This document shows, piece after piece, positions 9,018-18,972 of a DNA stretch of 42,687 nt (positions are counted from its first letter, which is position 1; the number at the start of each line of letters is the position of its first letter). The notes beneath the pieces are model-generated. The model worked only from the letters and a program-made list of their open reading frames with translations, ran no database searches and was not told the DNA's origin. The position numbers were made by a program, and so were the translations under genes. The stretch comes from Steroidobacteraceae bacterium (GTDB taxonomy: Bacteria > Pseudomonadota > Gammaproteobacteria > Steroidobacterales > Steroidobacteraceae), in NCBI GenBank assembly GCA_025458905.1, contig JALORN010000028.1:1-42687 (forward strand), read 5' to 3'.

Positions 9018-9575
9018 TCAGACCTGCATGATCTCCTTTTCCTTCGCGGCGAGCGCGGCGTCGATGTCGGCCACGTGCTTGTCGGTGAGCTTCTGGATCT
9101 CGTCCTGGGCGCGCTTCTCGTCGTCCTGGCTGATCAGCTTCTCCTTGACCATGTCCTTGACGTCGCCGAGCACGTCGCGCCGCACGTTGCGGACCGCGAC
9201 GCGTGCGTTCTCCGCGTCGGCACGCACCACCTTGGTGATGTCGCGCCGGCGCTCCTCGGTCAGCGGCGGCAGCGGCACCCGGATCACGCTGCCGGCGGTG
9301 TTCGGGGTGAGCCCCAGCTCGGACTTGTAGATCGCCTTCTCGACGGCCTGGACGGCGCCCTTGTCCCAGGGATTGATCAACAGGGTGCGCGCATCCTCGA
9401 TCGAGATGTTCGCCAGCTGGTTCAGCGGGGTCTCCGTGCCGTAGTAGTCGACCTTGAGGTTCTCGACCAGGCTCGGGTGCGCTCGGCCCGTCCGCAGCTT
9501 CTTGGTGTCGGCCTGGAACTGCTGGACGCACTTGGCCATCCGCGCCGTGGCGTCCTTCTTGAGATCGTCGAGCAT
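9018..9575 (-). CDS. frr: Ribosome recycling factor
   Basis: 185 aa, exactly the usual RRF length. RRF with EF-G splits post-termination ribosomes. Recognisable parts are the first helix [15 protein letters not shown], the hinge with [36 protein letters not shown], and the C-terminal helix ending KEKEIMQV. I set the start at the ATG at 9573-9575; the longer in-frame reading upstream is out of frame with pyrH and has no RRF content. It lies 17 bp behind pyrH, an order kept in nearly all proteobacteria. Confidence 0.98.
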   Translation of the reverse strand: MLDDLKKDATARMAKCVQQFQADTKKLRTGRAHPSLVENLKVDYYGTETPLNQLANISIEDARTLLINPWDKGAVQAVEKAIYKSELGLTPNTAGSVIRVPLPPLTEERRRDITKVVRADAENARVAVRNVRRDVLGDVKDMVKEKLISQDDEKRAQDEIQKLTDKHVADIDAALAAKEKEIMQV

Positions 9576-9592
9576 GCGCGGGCCCTTCCCGG

Positions 9593-10333
9593 TCAGTTGT
9601 TCGTGACGACGGTGCCGACGTCCTCGCCGCGCGCGATGCGCAGCAGGTCGCCGGGATTGTTGAGGTTGAACACCCGCAGCGGCAGGTTGTTGTCGCGGCA
9701 CATCACGATCGCGGTGGCGTCCATGACGTTGAGGCGCTCGTCGAGCACGCGGTCGAAGTTCAGCCTCGGGTAGTGCACGGCGGCCGGGTTCTTCACGGGG
9801 TCGTCGGAGTAGATGCCGTTGACCTTGGTGGCCTTCAGCAGCACCTCGGCGCCGATCTCTATCGCGCGCAGCGAAGCGGCGGTGTCGGTGGTGAAGAACG
9901 GATTGCCGGTACCGGCGGCGAACAGCACCACGCGCCCCTTCTCGAGGTGGCGGATCGCGCGGCGGCGGATGTAGTCCTCGCACACCTCGTTGATGCGGAT
10001 CGCGGACATGACCCGCGCGTGGCAGCCGAGGCCCTCGAGGGCGTCCTGCATCGCGAGGCAGTTCATCACGGTGGCCAGCATCCCCATCTGGTCCGCGGTC
10101 ACGCGATCCATGCCGGCACGCGCGAGACCGGCACCGCGGAAGATGTTGCCGCCGCCGAGCACGACCGCCGCCTGCGTGCCCATGGCCAGCAGTTCCTGGA
10201 TCTCGAGCGCGATGCGCCGCAGCATCCCCGGGTCGATGCCGTAGTCGGAACCGCCCATCAGGGCCTCGCCGGAGAGCTTGACCAGCATCCGGCGATATCG
10301 CGGGGCCTTCCCGCCGTTGCGCAGATCGTTCAT
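9593..10333 (-). CDS. pyrH: UMP kinase
   Basis: 246 aa. Hexameric enzyme of the amino-acid kinase fold that phosphorylates UMP to UDP; it is allosterically activated by GTP and inhibited by UTP in proteobacteria. Motifs: [11 protein letters not shown] at the N-terminus (phosphate loop), [26 protein letters not shown] (UMP binding) and [10 protein letters not shown]. The ATG is preceded by a strong GGAGGGAA ribosome-binding sequence. A clear intrinsic terminator lies between tsf and this gene, so pyrH-frr may depend on read-through or on a promoter inside that 133-bp gap. Confidence 0.98.
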   Translation of the reverse strand: MNDLRNGGKAPRYRRMLVKLSGEALMGGSDYGIDPGMLRRIALEIQELLAMGTQAAVVLGGGNIFRGAGLARAGMDRVTADQMGMLATVMNCLAMQDALEGLGCHARVMSAIRINEVCEDYIRRRAIRHLEKGRVVLFAAGTGNPFFTTDTAASLRAIEIGAEVLLKATKVNGIYSDDPVKNPAAVHYPRLNFDRVLDERLNVMDATAIVMCRDNNLPLRVFNLNNPGDLLRIARGEDVGTVVTNN

Positions 10334-10418
10334 CCGTTCCCTCCGCCCCCGCGGAACGCGCCGCGGGACCCGCGACCCGGCGCAGCGGCAGCCGCTAGAT
10401 TGTCAGCGGACCCGGTTG

Positions 10419-10447
10419 AAGAAAACCCCGCCGGGGCGGGGTTTCTT
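10419..10447 (-). terminator. Intrinsic terminator after rpsB-tsf
   Basis: On the minus strand the sequence reads AAACCCCGC-cccg-GCGGGGTTT followed by TCTTC: a 9-bp GC-rich stem, a 4-nt loop and a T-rich tail. It starts about 20 nt after the tsf stop codon and precedes pyrH by about 85 nt. This is the textbook form of a Rho-independent terminator and matches the known separation of the rpsB-tsf unit from pyrH in enterobacteria. Confidence 0.87.
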
Positions 10448-10466
10448 GGAAGGGCCGGGCCGCGGA

Positions 10467-11369
10467 TCATTTCGCTCCGCTGCCGCCGGTGCTGGCCTTG
10501 ACCTGGGCCATCACCTCGCCGACGAAGTCGTCCTGCTTCTTCTCGATGCCGGCGCCGACCTCGAAACGCTGGAAGCCGCGCACCGTGGCCTTCGCCGCCT
10601 TGAGGAGCTTCTCGACGGTCTGATCCGGATCCTTGACGAAGGCCTGCCCGAGCAGCGTGACCTCGCCGAGCGACTTGCGCAGCCGGCCTTCGACCATCTT
10701 GGCGACGATCTCGGCGGGCTTACCCTCGCCCTTGGCCTTCTCGGTCTCGATCTCGCGCTCCTTGGCGAGCACCTCGGCCGGCACATCGGCCACGGAGAGG
10801 TACTGCGGGTTGGCCGCCGCGACGTGCATCGCGAGGTCGTGGGCGAGCGCCGCGTCGCCGCCCTCCAGCGCGACCAGGGTGCCGATCCGCGTGCCGTGGC
10901 GATACGCGCCCAGGGACCCGGCGGACTCCAGGTAGGAAGCCCGGCGCACCGAGATGTTCTCGCCGATCTTGGCGACCAGCGCGCGGCGCCGCTCGTCGAC
11001 GGTCTCGCCGCTCGCCAGCCTGACGCCGGCGAGCGCCGTGACGTCCGCAGCCTTGGTCTCCAGCGCCTTGCGAGCCACCTCGGACGCGAAACCCTGGAAA
11101 TCGGCCTCGCGCGCGACGAAGTCGGTCTCGCAGTTGACCTCGACCATCGCCGCGGCCCGGCCGTCGGCCGACTTCTCGACCACGACCACGCCCTCCGCGG
11201 CCACGCGCGCGGCCTTCTTGTCGGCCTTGGCGAGGCCCTGCTTGCGCATCAGCTCGGCGGCGGCCTCGAGGTCGCCCTGGGTCTCCACCAGCGCCTTCTT
11301 GCACTCCATCATGCCCGCGCCGGTGCGCTCGCGGAGCTGCTTGACCAGGTCGGCGGAAATGTTCGCCAT
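10467..11369 (-). CDS. tsf: Elongation factor Ts
   Basis: 300 aa. EF-Ts is the guanine-nucleotide exchange factor of EF-Tu. The N-terminal UBA-like domain ([23 protein letters not shown]) and the [10 protein letters not shown] segment, which contacts EF-Tu, are intact, followed by the two core subdomains and a coiled coil (about 180-230). The ATG is at 11367-11369, 5 bp after the rpsB stop. The C-terminus ends in a short flexible STGGSGAK tail. Confidence 0.98.
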   Translation of the reverse strand: MANISADLVKQLRERTGAGMMECKKALVETQGDLEAAAELMRKQGLAKADKKAARVAAEGVVVVEKSADGRAAAMVEVNCETDFVAREADFQGFASEVARKALETKAADVTALAGVRLASGETVDERRRALVAKIGENISVRRASYLESAGSLGAYRHGTRIGTLVALEGGDAALAHDLAMHVAAANPQYLSVADVPAEVLAKEREIETEKAKGEGKPAEIVAKMVEGRLRKSLGEVTLLGQAFVKDPDQTVEKLLKAAKATVRGFQRFEVGAGIEKKQDDFVGEVMAQVKASTGGSGAK

Positions 11370-11374
11370 GGCGC

Positions 11375-12385
11375 TCAACCCCGGCGACGCGGCGCGGGGC
11401 CGCCCTGGGGCCGGCGACGCGGCGCAGGCGCCGAGGCGGAGGCCGTGGCGGCAGCACCATCGGTGGCGCCGACCTGGGCGGCGACGGCCTCGGCCAGCTC
11501 CGTCACGGCATCGTCCTCGGCCTCGCCGTCGGCCGGCGCGGCGACCGAGGCGACCGGGCGGCGCCGGGCGGGCGGCGCCGGACGGCGACCGCGCCCGGCA
11601 CCAGGCGCCTCGCGACGCGGCCGTCCACGACCCGACTTCGGCCGCGGGTTGCCCTGCTCGTCGAGTTCGACGAACTCGTCCTCGCCGACCGCGATCTGCG
11701 GCACCTGCGAGCGACCCTCGATCACCGCGTCGGCCATGCCGATCGCGTAGAGCTGGATCGCGCGCATCGCGTCGTCGTTGCCCGGCACGACGTAGTCGAT
11801 GCCGTCGGGGGAGCAGTTGGTGTCGACCACCGCCACCACGGGGATGCCGAGCTTGCGGGCCTCGTGGATCGCGATGTTCTCGTGGCCGACGTCGATCACG
11901 AAGATCGCGTCGGGCAGGGATTCCATGTGCTTGATGCCACCGAGGGAGCGCTCGAGCTTCTCCATCTCGCGGCGCAGCATGGTGCCCTCCTTCTTGCCAC
12001 GGCGCTCGAGCGTGCCGCTGTCCTTCATCTCGGTGAGGTCGGAGAGGCGCTTGATCGACTGGCGCACCGTCTTGAAGTTGGTGAGCATGCCGCCCAGCCA
12101 GCGCTGGTTGACGAACGGCATCTCGCAGCGGGTCGCCTCGCGCTGCACGGCCTCGCGGGCCGAGCGCTTGGTGCCGACGAACAGCACCGTGCCGCCGTCG
12201 GCGACGACGCCCTTCACGAAGTTCGCGGCCTCCGTGAACAGCGGCTGCGTCTTCTCGAGGTTGATGATGTGGATCTTGTTGCGTTCGCCGAAGATGTACT
12301 CGGCCATCTTCGGGTTCCAGAAGCGGGTCTGGTGTCCGAAATGGACGCCCGCCTCCAGCATCTGTCGCATGGACACGCTGGCCAT
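11375..12385 (-). CDS. rpsB: 30S ribosomal protein S2 with an unusual C-terminal extension
   Basis: 336 aa, against about 240 in E. coli. Residues 1 to about 245 are a normal S2: [18 protein letters not shown], the coiled-coil insertion (about 105-155), [24 protein letters not shown] and the helix [17 protein letters not shown]. Residues about 246-336 are extra: an Arg/Pro-rich basic stretch (248-276), an acidic patch (287-297), an Ala-rich linker and a second basic end (322-335). The reading frame is clean and tsf starts 5 bp after the stop, so the tail is not a frameshift artefact. The ATG has a good AAGGAG site 7 nt upstream. The mRNA leader would be about 140 nt, long enough for the S2 autoregulatory element known in gammaproteobacteria. 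Confidence 0.96.
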   Translation of the reverse strand: MASVSMRQMLEAGVHFGHQTRFWNPKMAEYIFGERNKIHIINLEKTQPLFTEAANFVKGVVADGGTVLFVGTKRSAREAVQREATRCEMPFVNQRWLGGMLTNFKTVRQSIKRLSDLTEMKDSGTLERRGKKEGTMLRREMEKLERSLGGIKHMESLPDAIFVIDVGHENIAIHEARKLGIPVVAVVDTNCSPDGIDYVVPGNDDAMRAIQLYAIGMADAVIEGRSQVPQIAVGEDEFVELDEQGNPRPKSGRGRPRREAPGAGRGRRPAPPARRRPVASVAAPADGEAEDDAVTELAEAVAAQVGATDGAAATASASAPAPRRRPQGGPAPRRRG

Positions 12386-12512
12386 CAGTCACTCCTTGTC
12401 GGGTTGAGCCTCCGCGCGTCTCGACAGCCATCCGGGAACGGGCGGGGCTGCAACCGCAGTCCACAACCTGCTCCTGGACACCCAGCTGCCGATGTCGCGA
12501 CGCGCGTGTGGG

Positions 12513-12545
12513 TTGTTTGCCAAAAAAGGCCGCGCTTTATACCAT
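12513..12545 (+). promoter_or_regulatory. Candidate map-glnD promoter overlapping the rpsB promoter
   Basis: On the plus strand two readings are possible: TTGCCA (12517-12522), 17 nt, TACCAT (12540-12545); or TTGTTT (12513-12518) with TTTATA/TATACC near 12536-12543. Either places the start near 12550 and a leader of about 50 nt before the map ATG. Its -10 region uses the same bases as the rpsB -10 on the other strand. Confidence 0.45.
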
Positions 12546-12564
12546 GAACTTCCCGTACAAACAA
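12536..12564 (-). promoter_or_regulatory. rpsB promoter
   Basis: On the minus strand TTGTTT (12564-12559), a 17-nt spacer and TATAAA (12541-12536) form a strong sigma-70-type promoter. Transcription would start near 12529, giving a leader of about 140 nt to the rpsB ATG. Confidence 0.75.
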
Positions 12565-12601
12565 CGCCTTACGGTTCGCGCGCCGGACGGCCCGGATACC
12601 T

Positions 12602-13411
12602 ATGCTGGTAACGATCAAAACCCCTGACGAACAACAGAAAATGCGCGAAGCGGGGCGCCTGGCGGCCGACGTCCTCGACATGATCGGGGAGCACGTCGTG
12701 CCCGGCGTCACCACCGACGAGCTCGACCGGATCTGCCACGCCTACATCACCCAGGTGCAGAAGGCGATCCCGGCCAACCTCAACTACCGCGGCTTCCCGA
12801 AGACCATCTGCGCCTCGGTGAACCACGTGGTCTGCCACGGCATCCCGAACGACAAGCGGCTCAAGGCCGGCGACATCATCAACATCGACGTCACGGTCAT
12901 CCGCGACGGCTACCACGGCGACACCAGCCGCATGTACTTCGTCGGCAAGCCGCCGGTGCAGGCCCAGCGCCTGGTCGAGACCTGCTTCGAGGCGATGTGG
13001 CGCGGCATCGAGCAGGTGCGACCCGGCGCCCACCTCGGGGACGTCGGACACGCCATCCAGGCGTTCGCCGAGGGACGCGGCTTCTCGATCGTGCGCGAGT
13101 ACTGCGGCCACGGCATCGGCCGCATCTACCACGAGGACCCGCAGGTGCTGCACTACGGCGAGGCCGGCACCGGCCTCGAGCTGCGCACCGGCATGACCTT
13201 CACGGTCGAGCCGATGATCAACGCCGGCAAGCGCTTCGTGAAGCTGCTGCCGGACGGCTGGACCGTGGTGACCAAGGACCATTCCCTCTCCGCGCAGTGG
13301 GAGCACACCGTGCTCGTGACGGCCACGGGCGTCGAGGTGCTGACGCTCGGTGCGCAGGCCCGCGCCGCCGTCCCGGCGACGCCCGTGACGGCGAGCGCCG
13401 GAAGCGGCTGA
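12602..13411 (+). CDS. map: Methionine aminopeptidase type I
   Basis: 269 aa. Removes the initiator methionine from nascent proteins. All five metal ligands of the pita-bread fold can be read: Asp96 (NIDV), Asp107 (YHGDTSR), His170 (CGHGIGR), Glu203 (VEPM) and Glu234 (WEHT), plus the substrate-contact His79 (VCHG). The C-terminal ~18 residues are an Ala/Thr/Ser tail beyond the enzyme fold. The gene is divergent from rpsB and its TGA shares one base with the glnD ATG (TGATG), so glnD translation is probably coupled. Confidence 0.97.
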   Translation: MLVTIKTPDEQQKMREAGRLAADVLDMIGEHVVPGVTTDELDRICHAYITQVQKAIPANLNYRGFPKTICASVNHVVCHGIPNDKRLKAGDIINIDVTVIRDGYHGDTSRMYFVGKPPVQAQRLVETCFEAMWRGIEQVRPGAHLGDVGHAIQAFAEGRGFSIVREYCGHGIGRIYHEDPQVLHYGEAGTGLELRTGMTFTVEPMINAGKRFVKLLPDGWTVVTKDHSLSAQWEHTVLVTATGVEVLTLGAQARAAVPATPVTASAGSG

Positions 13412-16110
13412 TGTCCGATCACGACCTCGACGCGCTGGCGCCCGGCCCGGTCGAGTCGGGCGGCGATTTCTCCTGGCCGCTGATCGACCTGCTGCCGACG
13501 CGGCTGGCCGCGGAAGGCGACGCGGCCGCCACCTATGCCGCCGTGCTGCGCGAGGGGCAGGCGGACCTCAAGGCCCGCTTCCTGGCGGAGGAGCCGGTCG
13601 AGACGCTGGTGCACGCGCGCGCGCGCCTGCTGGACGCGGTGCTGCGCGAGATCTGGCGCACGCGCCTCGAGGGCCACGGCGATGACTGGACGCTGGTGGC
13701 CGTGGGCGGGTACGGGCGCGGCGAACTGCATCCGTGCTCCGACGTCGACATCCTGGTGCTGGTGCCCGCGCCGCTGCAGCCGGAGGGCCTCGGTACGCTC
13801 GAGCGCCTGGTCACCTTCCTGTGGGACATCGGCCTCGAGGTCGGGCACAGCGTGCGCACGGTCGGCGAGTGCGCCGAGGAGAGCGCGGCCGACGTCGGCG
13901 TGATGACCACCCTGATCGAGGCTCGCCGGCTCGCCGGCAACGCCGCGCTCTACGACTCGATGCGCGTCGCGCTCGCGCCGGAGCGCATCTGGCCGGTCGA
14001 GGAATTCTTCCGCGCCAAGGTGCGGGAACAGGCCGACCGGCACCTCAAGGCCAACGACACCGCCTACAACCTCGAGCCGAACGTGAAGACCGGCCCCGGC
14101 GGCCTGCGCGACATCCAGACGATCGCCTGGGTGGCGAAGCGGCACTTCGGCGCCAACACGCTCGACGAGCTCGCGACGCAGGGCTTCCTGACGCCCTCGG
14201 AGCTGCGCCGCCTCAAGGGCGCGCAGTCCTTCCTGTGGAAGGTTCGCTTCGGGCTGCACGTGGCCACCGGCCGGCGCGAGGACCGGCTGCTGTTCGACCA
14301 CCAGACCCGCCTCGCCAAGACCTTCGGCTACGAGGACGCCACCTTCACGCTCGCGGTCGAGCAGCTGATGCAGCGCTATTACCGCACCGTGATGGACGTC
14401 AGCCTGCTGAACGAGCTGCTGCTGCAGTTGTTCCGCGAGAAGATCCTCGAGGACTCGAGCCCCCCTCGCCCGCTGAACCCGCGCTTCCAGGTGCGGGACG
14501 ACTACCTCGAGGCCGTCAGCGACGAGGTGTTCGCGCGCTCGCCCCACGCGCTGCTCGAGGCGTTCGCGCTGCTGCAGCAGAACCCGGAGATCCGCGGCGT
14601 GCGCGCCTCGACCATCCGCGCGATCGGCCGCCATCTGTGGCTGATCGACGAGGAGTTCCGGCAGAACCCGCGCCACCACCGGCTGTTCCTCGACATCCTG
14701 CGCGCGCCGGCCGGGGTGACCCACGAGCTGCGGCGGATGAACACCTACGGCGTGCTCGGCCGCTACATCCCCTCGTTCGGCCGGATCGTCGGCCGCATGC
14801 AGTACGACCTGTTCCACGCCTACACGGTCGACGCGCACACGCTGTTCGTCGTCAGCAACCTGCGCAGGCTCGCGATCCCGCGCTTCGACCACGAGCTGCC
14901 GAACCTGTCGCGGATCATGCAGTCGCTGCCGCGGCCCGAGATCGCCTACCTCGCCGCGTTGTTCCACGACATCGCCAAGGGGCGCGGCGGCGACCATTCC
15001 GAGCTCGGGGCGGTGGACGCCGAGGCCTTCTGCCTGGAGCAGGGCCTGTCGCGCTACGACGCGCGGCTCGTGGCGTGGCTGGTCCGGAACCACCTGCAGC
15101 TGTCGATCACGGCGCAGAAGCAGGACATCTCCGACCCGCAGGTGATCAACGGCTTCGCCCAGCGCGTCGGCGACGAGACCCACCTCGACTACCTGTACGT
15201 GCTTACCGCAGCCGACGTCCGTGGCACCAACCCGAAGCTGTGGAACTCGTGGAAGGCCTCGCTGTTCCACGAGTTCTACGAGCGCGTGAAGCGCGCGCTG
15301 CGGCGCGGCCTGGAGAGCCCGATCGACCAGGACGAGCTCGAGCGCGAGACCCAGCAGGCCGCCCGCGAACTGCTCGCCGGACAGGGCATCGCCGCCGGGG
15401 CTATCGACGCGGCGTGGTCGAAGCTCTCCGGCGCGTACTTCCTCCGGCACACCCCCGAGGAAGTCGCCTGGCACACGCGCGTGCTCGCCACCCACGCGGG
15501 TGACTCCGACGAGCCAGTGGTCTCGCTGCAGTCCGAGAACCACCGCGGCACCACCGCGATCATGACCTACGCGCCGCACCGTCACCACGGCTTCGCCCGC
15601 AGCACCGCGGTGCTGGAGCAGCTCGGCCTCAACGTCGTCGACGCGCGGATCACCCCGACCCAGGACGGCAACAGCCTCGACCTCTACCACGTGCTCGAGG
15701 ACGACGGCTCGGCGATCGACGACGTGGAGCGGCGCCGCGAGATCGAGCAGGCGCTGCTGCGCTCCCTGCAGAGCCCCAAGGAAACGCCGCTGGGCGTGTC
15801 GCGGCGCGCCCCGCGCCAGGTGCGGATGTTCAACACCACGACGCAGATCCACGTGAGCGTCGACGAGCGCAACAACCGCTCGGTGCTGGAGCTGGTGGCC
15901 GGCGACCGCCCGGGGCTGCTGTGCGACATCGGCAAGGTCATGATCGACGAACGGATCGAACTGCTCGCCGCGAAGATCATGACCGTCGGCGAGCGCGCCG
16001 AGGACGTCTTCTACGTGACCGACCGCGACAACCGGCCGCTCGACGCCGCCACGGCCGAGCGGCTCGTCGCCCGGCTCACCGAGGCCCTGGACCGCCGGCG
16101 CGCCGCCTGA
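13411..16110 (+). CDS. glnD: GlnD, bifunctional uridylyltransferase / uridylyl-removing enzyme
   Basis: 899 aa, full length. GlnD senses glutamine and adds or removes UMP on PII proteins, setting nitrogen control of GlnE/NtrB. Domains in order: nucleotidyltransferase with GGYGRGELHPCSDVDILVL (Gly99-Gly100, catalytic Asp111 and Asp113); the helical linker; HD hydrolase domain with LFHDIAKGRGGDHSELG (about 515-531) for UMP removal; and two ACT domains (about 715-790 and 823-895, RSVLELVAGDRPGLLCDIG opening the second) that bind glutamine. Every key residue I could check is present, so both activities are expected. ATG start overlaps the map stop. Confidence 0.98.
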   Translation: MSDHDLDALAPGPVESGGDFSWPLIDLLPTRLAAEGDAAATYAAVLREGQADLKARFLAEEPVETLVHARARLLDAVLREIWRTRLEGHGDDWTLVAVGGYGRGELHPCSDVDILVLVPAPLQPEGLGTLERLVTFLWDIGLEVGHSVRTVGECAEESAADVGVMTTLIEARRLAGNAALYDSMRVALAPERIWPVEEFFRAKVREQADRHLKANDTAYNLEPNVKTGPGGLRDIQTIAWVAKRHFGANTLDELATQGFLTPSELRRLKGAQSFLWKVRFGLHVATGRREDRLLFDHQTRLAKTFGYEDATFTLAVEQLMQRYYRTVMDVSLLNELLLQLFREKILEDSSPPRPLNPRFQVRDDYLEAVSDEVFARSPHALLEAFALLQQNPEIRGVRASTIRAIGRHLWLIDEEFRQNPRHHRLFLDILRAPAGVTHELRRMNTYGVLGRYIPSFGRIVGRMQYDLFHAYTVDAHTLFVVSNLRRLAIPRFDHELPNLSRIMQSLPRPEIAYLAALFHDIAKGRGGDHSELGAVDAEAFCLEQGLSRYDARLVAWLVRNHLQLSITAQKQDISDPQVINGFAQRVGDETHLDYLYVLTAADVRGTNPKLWNSWKASLFHEFYERVKRALRRGLESPIDQDELERETQQAARELLAGQGIAAGAIDAAWSKLSGAYFLRHTPEEVAWHTRVLATHAGDSDEPVVSLQSENHRGTTAIMTYAPHRHHGFARSTAVLEQLGLNVVDARITPTQDGNSLDLYHVLEDDGSAIDDVERRREIEQALLRSLQSPKETPLGVSRRAPRQVRMFNTTTQIHVSVDERNNRSVLELVAGDRPGLLCDIGKVMIDERIELLAAKIMTVGERAEDVFYVTDRDNRPLDAATAERLVARLTEALDRRRAA

Positions 16111-16192
16111 GCGGCACGGCGCCCGCATCGGCTACACTGCAGGCGCCGACGGCACCGCCGGCGGCCCCCTGCCTGCGCGACGCCCCCTGCCG

Positions 16193-17392
16193 ATGAGCCG
16201 ACTCGACCTGCTGCAGCCCTACCCGTTCGAACGCCTGGCGCGCCTGAAGGCGGGTGCGGTGCCGCCGTCGGCCCTCCCGCACATCGCGATGTCGATTGGC
16301 GAGCCGCAGCACCCGCCGCCGCCCTTCGTGCTCGAGGCGCTGCGCGACAACCTGCACAAGGTCGGCAGCTATCCGGCCACGATCGGCCTGCCCGAGCTGC
16401 GCGCCGCCTGTGCACGCTGGCTCGCACGACGCTTCGGCCTCGGCCAGTCCGTCGACCCGGCCACGATGGTGCTCCCCGTGAACGGCACCCGCGAGGCGCT
16501 GTTCGCCTTCGCCCAGGCGACCGTCGACCCGTCGGCGAAGCGCGCGCCGGTCGTCGTGATGCCGAACCCGTTCTACCAGATCTACGAGGGCGCCGCGCTG
16601 CTCGCCGGCGCCGAGCCGGTGTTCGCGCCCGCGGGCAGCGCGGGCGGCCTTCCCGACCTCGACGCCGTGCCCGAGGAAGCGTGGCGCCGCTGCCAGCTGC
16701 TCTATCTCTGCAGCCCCGGCAACCCGACCGGCGCGGTCATGGACCTCGGCTACCTGCAGCGCGCGCTCGAGCTGGCCGAGCGGTTCGACTTCGTGATCGC
16801 CTCCGACGAGTGCTACGCAGAGCTCTATGCGGACGAGGCGGCACCGCCGACCTCGCTGCTCGTCGCGGCGCGGGCCACGGGCCGCGCACGCTTCGAGCGT
16901 TGCGTGGTCTTCCACAGCCTCTCGAAGCGCTCCAACCTGCCCGGCCTGCGCAGCGGCTTCGTCGCGGGCGACCCCGCGCTCCTGGCGCGGTTCCTGCTCT
17001 ACCGCACCTATCACGGCTCGGCGATGGCCGTGCCCACCCAGCTCGCGAGCATCGCGGCCTGGGACGACGACGCGCACGTGGCCGCCAACCGCGAGCTGTA
17101 TAGCGCCAAGTTCGCAGGCGTGCTGCCGGTGCTGGCGCCGGTGCTGCCGGTCGAGCGTCCTGCCGGCGGCTTCTACCTCTGGGCGGACGTCGGCGGCGAC
17201 GACGAGGCCTTCGTCCGCGGGCTGTTCGCCGACCGGAACGTCACCCTGCTCCCGGGCAGCTACCTCGCGCGCGACGCGGGCCGCGGCAACCCCGGCCGCG
17301 GCAAGGTGCGCATCACCCTGGTCGCCGGCGTCGACGAGTGCGTCGAGGCCGCCCATCGCATCCGTGACTATCTCCAGGAAACGAACCGATGA
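16193..17392 (+). CDS. dapC: N-succinyldiaminopimelate aminotransferase DapC
   Basis: 399 aa, fold type I PLP enzyme. It transfers an amino group from glutamate to N-succinyl-2-amino-6-oxopimelate, the step after DapD in the succinylase branch of lysine/diaminopimelate synthesis. Motifs: [10 protein letters not shown] near the N-terminus, [32 protein letters not shown] and the PLP lysine in [17 protein letters not shown] (about Lys245). The dapD neighbour supports DapC over a generic aminotransferase such as ArgD or AlaA. An 82-bp gap after glnD contains a -10-like TACACT (16133-16138) with no clear -35. The stop overlaps dapD by 4 nt (ATGA). Confidence 0.93.
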   Translation: MSRLDLLQPYPFERLARLKAGAVPPSALPHIAMSIGEPQHPPPPFVLEALRDNLHKVGSYPATIGLPELRAACARWLARRFGLGQSVDPATMVLPVNGTREALFAFAQATVDPSAKRAPVVVMPNPFYQIYEGAALLAGAEPVFAPAGSAGGLPDLDAVPEEAWRRCQLLYLCSPGNPTGAVMDLGYLQRALELAERFDFVIASDECYAELYADEAAPPTSLLVAARATGRARFERCVVFHSLSKRSNLPGLRSGFVAGDPALLARFLLYRTYHGSAMAVPTQLASIAAWDDDAHVAANRELYSAKFAGVLPVLAPVLPVERPAGGFYLWADVGGDDEAFVRGLFADRNVTLLPGSYLARDAGRGNPGRGKVRITLVAGVDECVEAAHRIRDYLQETNR

Positions 17393-18222
17393 CCGACACC
17401 CTGCGCCTGCAACCGATGATCGAGGCCGCGTTCGAGAAGCGTGCCGAGATCACCCCGAGAAGCGTGTCCGCCGAGCTGCGCGTCGCGCTCGACGACTGCC
17501 TCGAGCTGCTCGACTCCGGCCGCGCGCGCGTGGCGGAGAAGCTGGACGGCCGGTGGCGCGTCAACGAGTGGCTGAAGAAGGCGGTCCTGCTCTACTTCCG
17601 CACCCACGACAACACGCTGGTCGATGGCGGCTACACGCGGTTCTTCGACAAGGTGCCCCTCAAGTACGCGGGCATGGACGAGGCGGCGATCCGCGCGTCC
17701 GGCACGCGCATCGTGCCCGATGCCGTGGTGCGCAAGGGTGCCTACGTCGGTCCCGACGTGGTGCTGATGCCCTCGTTCGTCAACATCGGCGCCCACGTCG
17801 GAGCCGGGACGATGGTCGACACCTGGGCGACCGTCGGCTCCTGTGCCCAGATCGGCCGCAACGTGCACCTCTCGGGGGGCGTCGGCATCGGCGGGGTGCT
17901 GGAGCCCCTGCAGGCCGCGCCGACGGTCATCGAGGACAACTGCTTCATCGGCGCCCGCTCCGAGGTGGTCGAGGGCGTGGTCGTGGGCGAAGGCGCCGTC
18001 ATCTCGATGGGCGTGTTCATCGGACAGAGCACGCGGATCTACGATCGGGAGACGGGCGAGGTGTCCACCGGGCGGGTGCCGCCCGGGGCGGTCGTCGTGC
18101 CGGGCAGCCTGCCCTCGAAGGACGGCCGCTACTCGCTCTACTGCGCGGTGATCGTCAAGAAGGTGGATGCGCAGACGCGCTCCAAGACCTCCATCAACGA
18201 GCTGCTGCGCAGCGCCGACTGA
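17389..18222 (+). CDS. dapD: Tetrahydrodipicolinate N-succinyltransferase DapD
   Basis: 277 aa. DapD succinylates tetrahydrodipicolinate with succinyl-CoA, opening the succinylase route to meso-diaminopimelate. An N-terminal helical domain (about 1-95) is followed by a left-handed beta-helix of hexapeptide repeats (about 100-235) with [22 protein letters not shown] and [11 protein letters not shown], both diagnostic. The C-terminal extension ends [12 protein letters not shown] overlaps the dapC stop. It converges on the phoU-type gene at 18231 with only 8 bp between the two stop codons and no recognisable terminator. Confidence 0.97.
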   Translation: MTDTLRLQPMIEAAFEKRAEITPRSVSAELRVALDDCLELLDSGRARVAEKLDGRWRVNEWLKKAVLLYFRTHDNTLVDGGYTRFFDKVPLKYAGMDEAAIRASGTRIVPDAVVRKGAYVGPDVVLMPSFVNIGAHVGAGTMVDTWATVGSCAQIGRNVHLSGGVGIGGVLEPLQAAPTVIEDNCFIGARSEVVEGVVVGEGAVISMGVFIGQSTRIYDRETGEVSTGRVPPGAVVVPGSLPSKDGRYSLYCAVIVKKVDAQTRSKTSINELLRSAD

Positions 18223-18230
18223 CCCGCCGC

Positions 18231-18962
18231 TCAACGCGGCGAGGCGTCGGCCGCCGGCTGCCCTTCCCCGGGCGGCGCGCCGGCGGCATCGCGCCCGAGC
18301 GAGAGCATCAGGCGCGCAACGTTGCGCGCATGATCGCCGATGCGCTCGAGCGACTTCAGCACGAACGCCGCTTCCATCGCCCCGCCGAAGACGCGCACGT
18401 CCTCCATGGCGCGCGTCATCAGGCGTCGCAGGCCGCTCGCGTACTCCTCGTCGAGCTCGCGGTCGAGCGCGATGACCTCGCGCGCCAGCGGGCCGTCGAG
18501 GCGGTCCAGCGCGTCCAGCGAGAGGCGCACCATGTTGACGGCGAGGCGCGCGAGGTGCCGCGCGTCGCGCGCCGTCGCGAATCCGGGACGCGAGGCAGAG
18601 CCGCCGGCGCGGCCCAGCACCGCCTGCGCGATCTTCCTGGCCTCGTCACCGGCGCGCTCGAGCTCGGCGACGACCCGCGACAGCGCCACGACGGCCCGCA
18701 GGTCGCTGGCCACCGGCTGGCGACGGGCGATCAGCGCGAGGGAGCGCGCATCGACGTCGCGGTGGTAGCCGTTCAGCAACCGTTCGCGCTCGACCACGCG
18801 GCGCGCCAGGCCGGGATCCCACTCGGTGTAGGCGTTGGCCGCTTCGCGCACCTGCAGCAGCAGCAGCCCGCCCATCTCGACCACCTGGACGTGGAGCGAG
18901 GAGAGCTCACCGTCGTAGGCGCGGCTCGTGTGACCCTCGATCGCCATGGCCTCGTCAGCCAC
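18231..18962 (-). CDS. phoU: PhoU-family protein, last gene of the pst operon
   Basis: 243 aa. PhoU links the PstSCAB transporter to the PhoR kinase and represses the Pho response when phosphate is ample. The protein is two three-helix bundles, each with the metal-binding signature: LERAGDEARKIA and LERIGDHARNVA. It is clearly diverged from the second PhoU at 27969. The start is taken at GTG 18960-18962, 10 bp after pstB; an ATG five codons in (18945-18947) has GAGG just upstream and is an alternative. The C-terminal ~25 residues are a disordered Gly/Ala/Pro tail. Confidence 0.93.
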   Translation of the reverse strand: MADEAMAIEGHTSRAYDGELSSLHVQVVEMGGLLLLQVREAANAYTEWDPGLARRVVERERLLNGYHRDVDARSLALIARRQPVASDLRAVVALSRVVAELERAGDEARKIAQAVLGRAGGSASRPGFATARDARHLARLAVNMVRLSLDALDRLDGPLAREVIALDRELDEEYASGLRRLMTRAMEDVRVFGGAMEAAFVLKSLERIGDHARNVARLMLSLGRDAAGAPPGEGQPAADASPR

Positions 18963-18972
18963 GTGCGCGGTC

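Noticed and set aside
13153..16128. 991-codon minus-strand frame across glnD and the end of map
   Set aside because: Shadow of glnD, whose domains and catalytic residues are intact on the plus strand.
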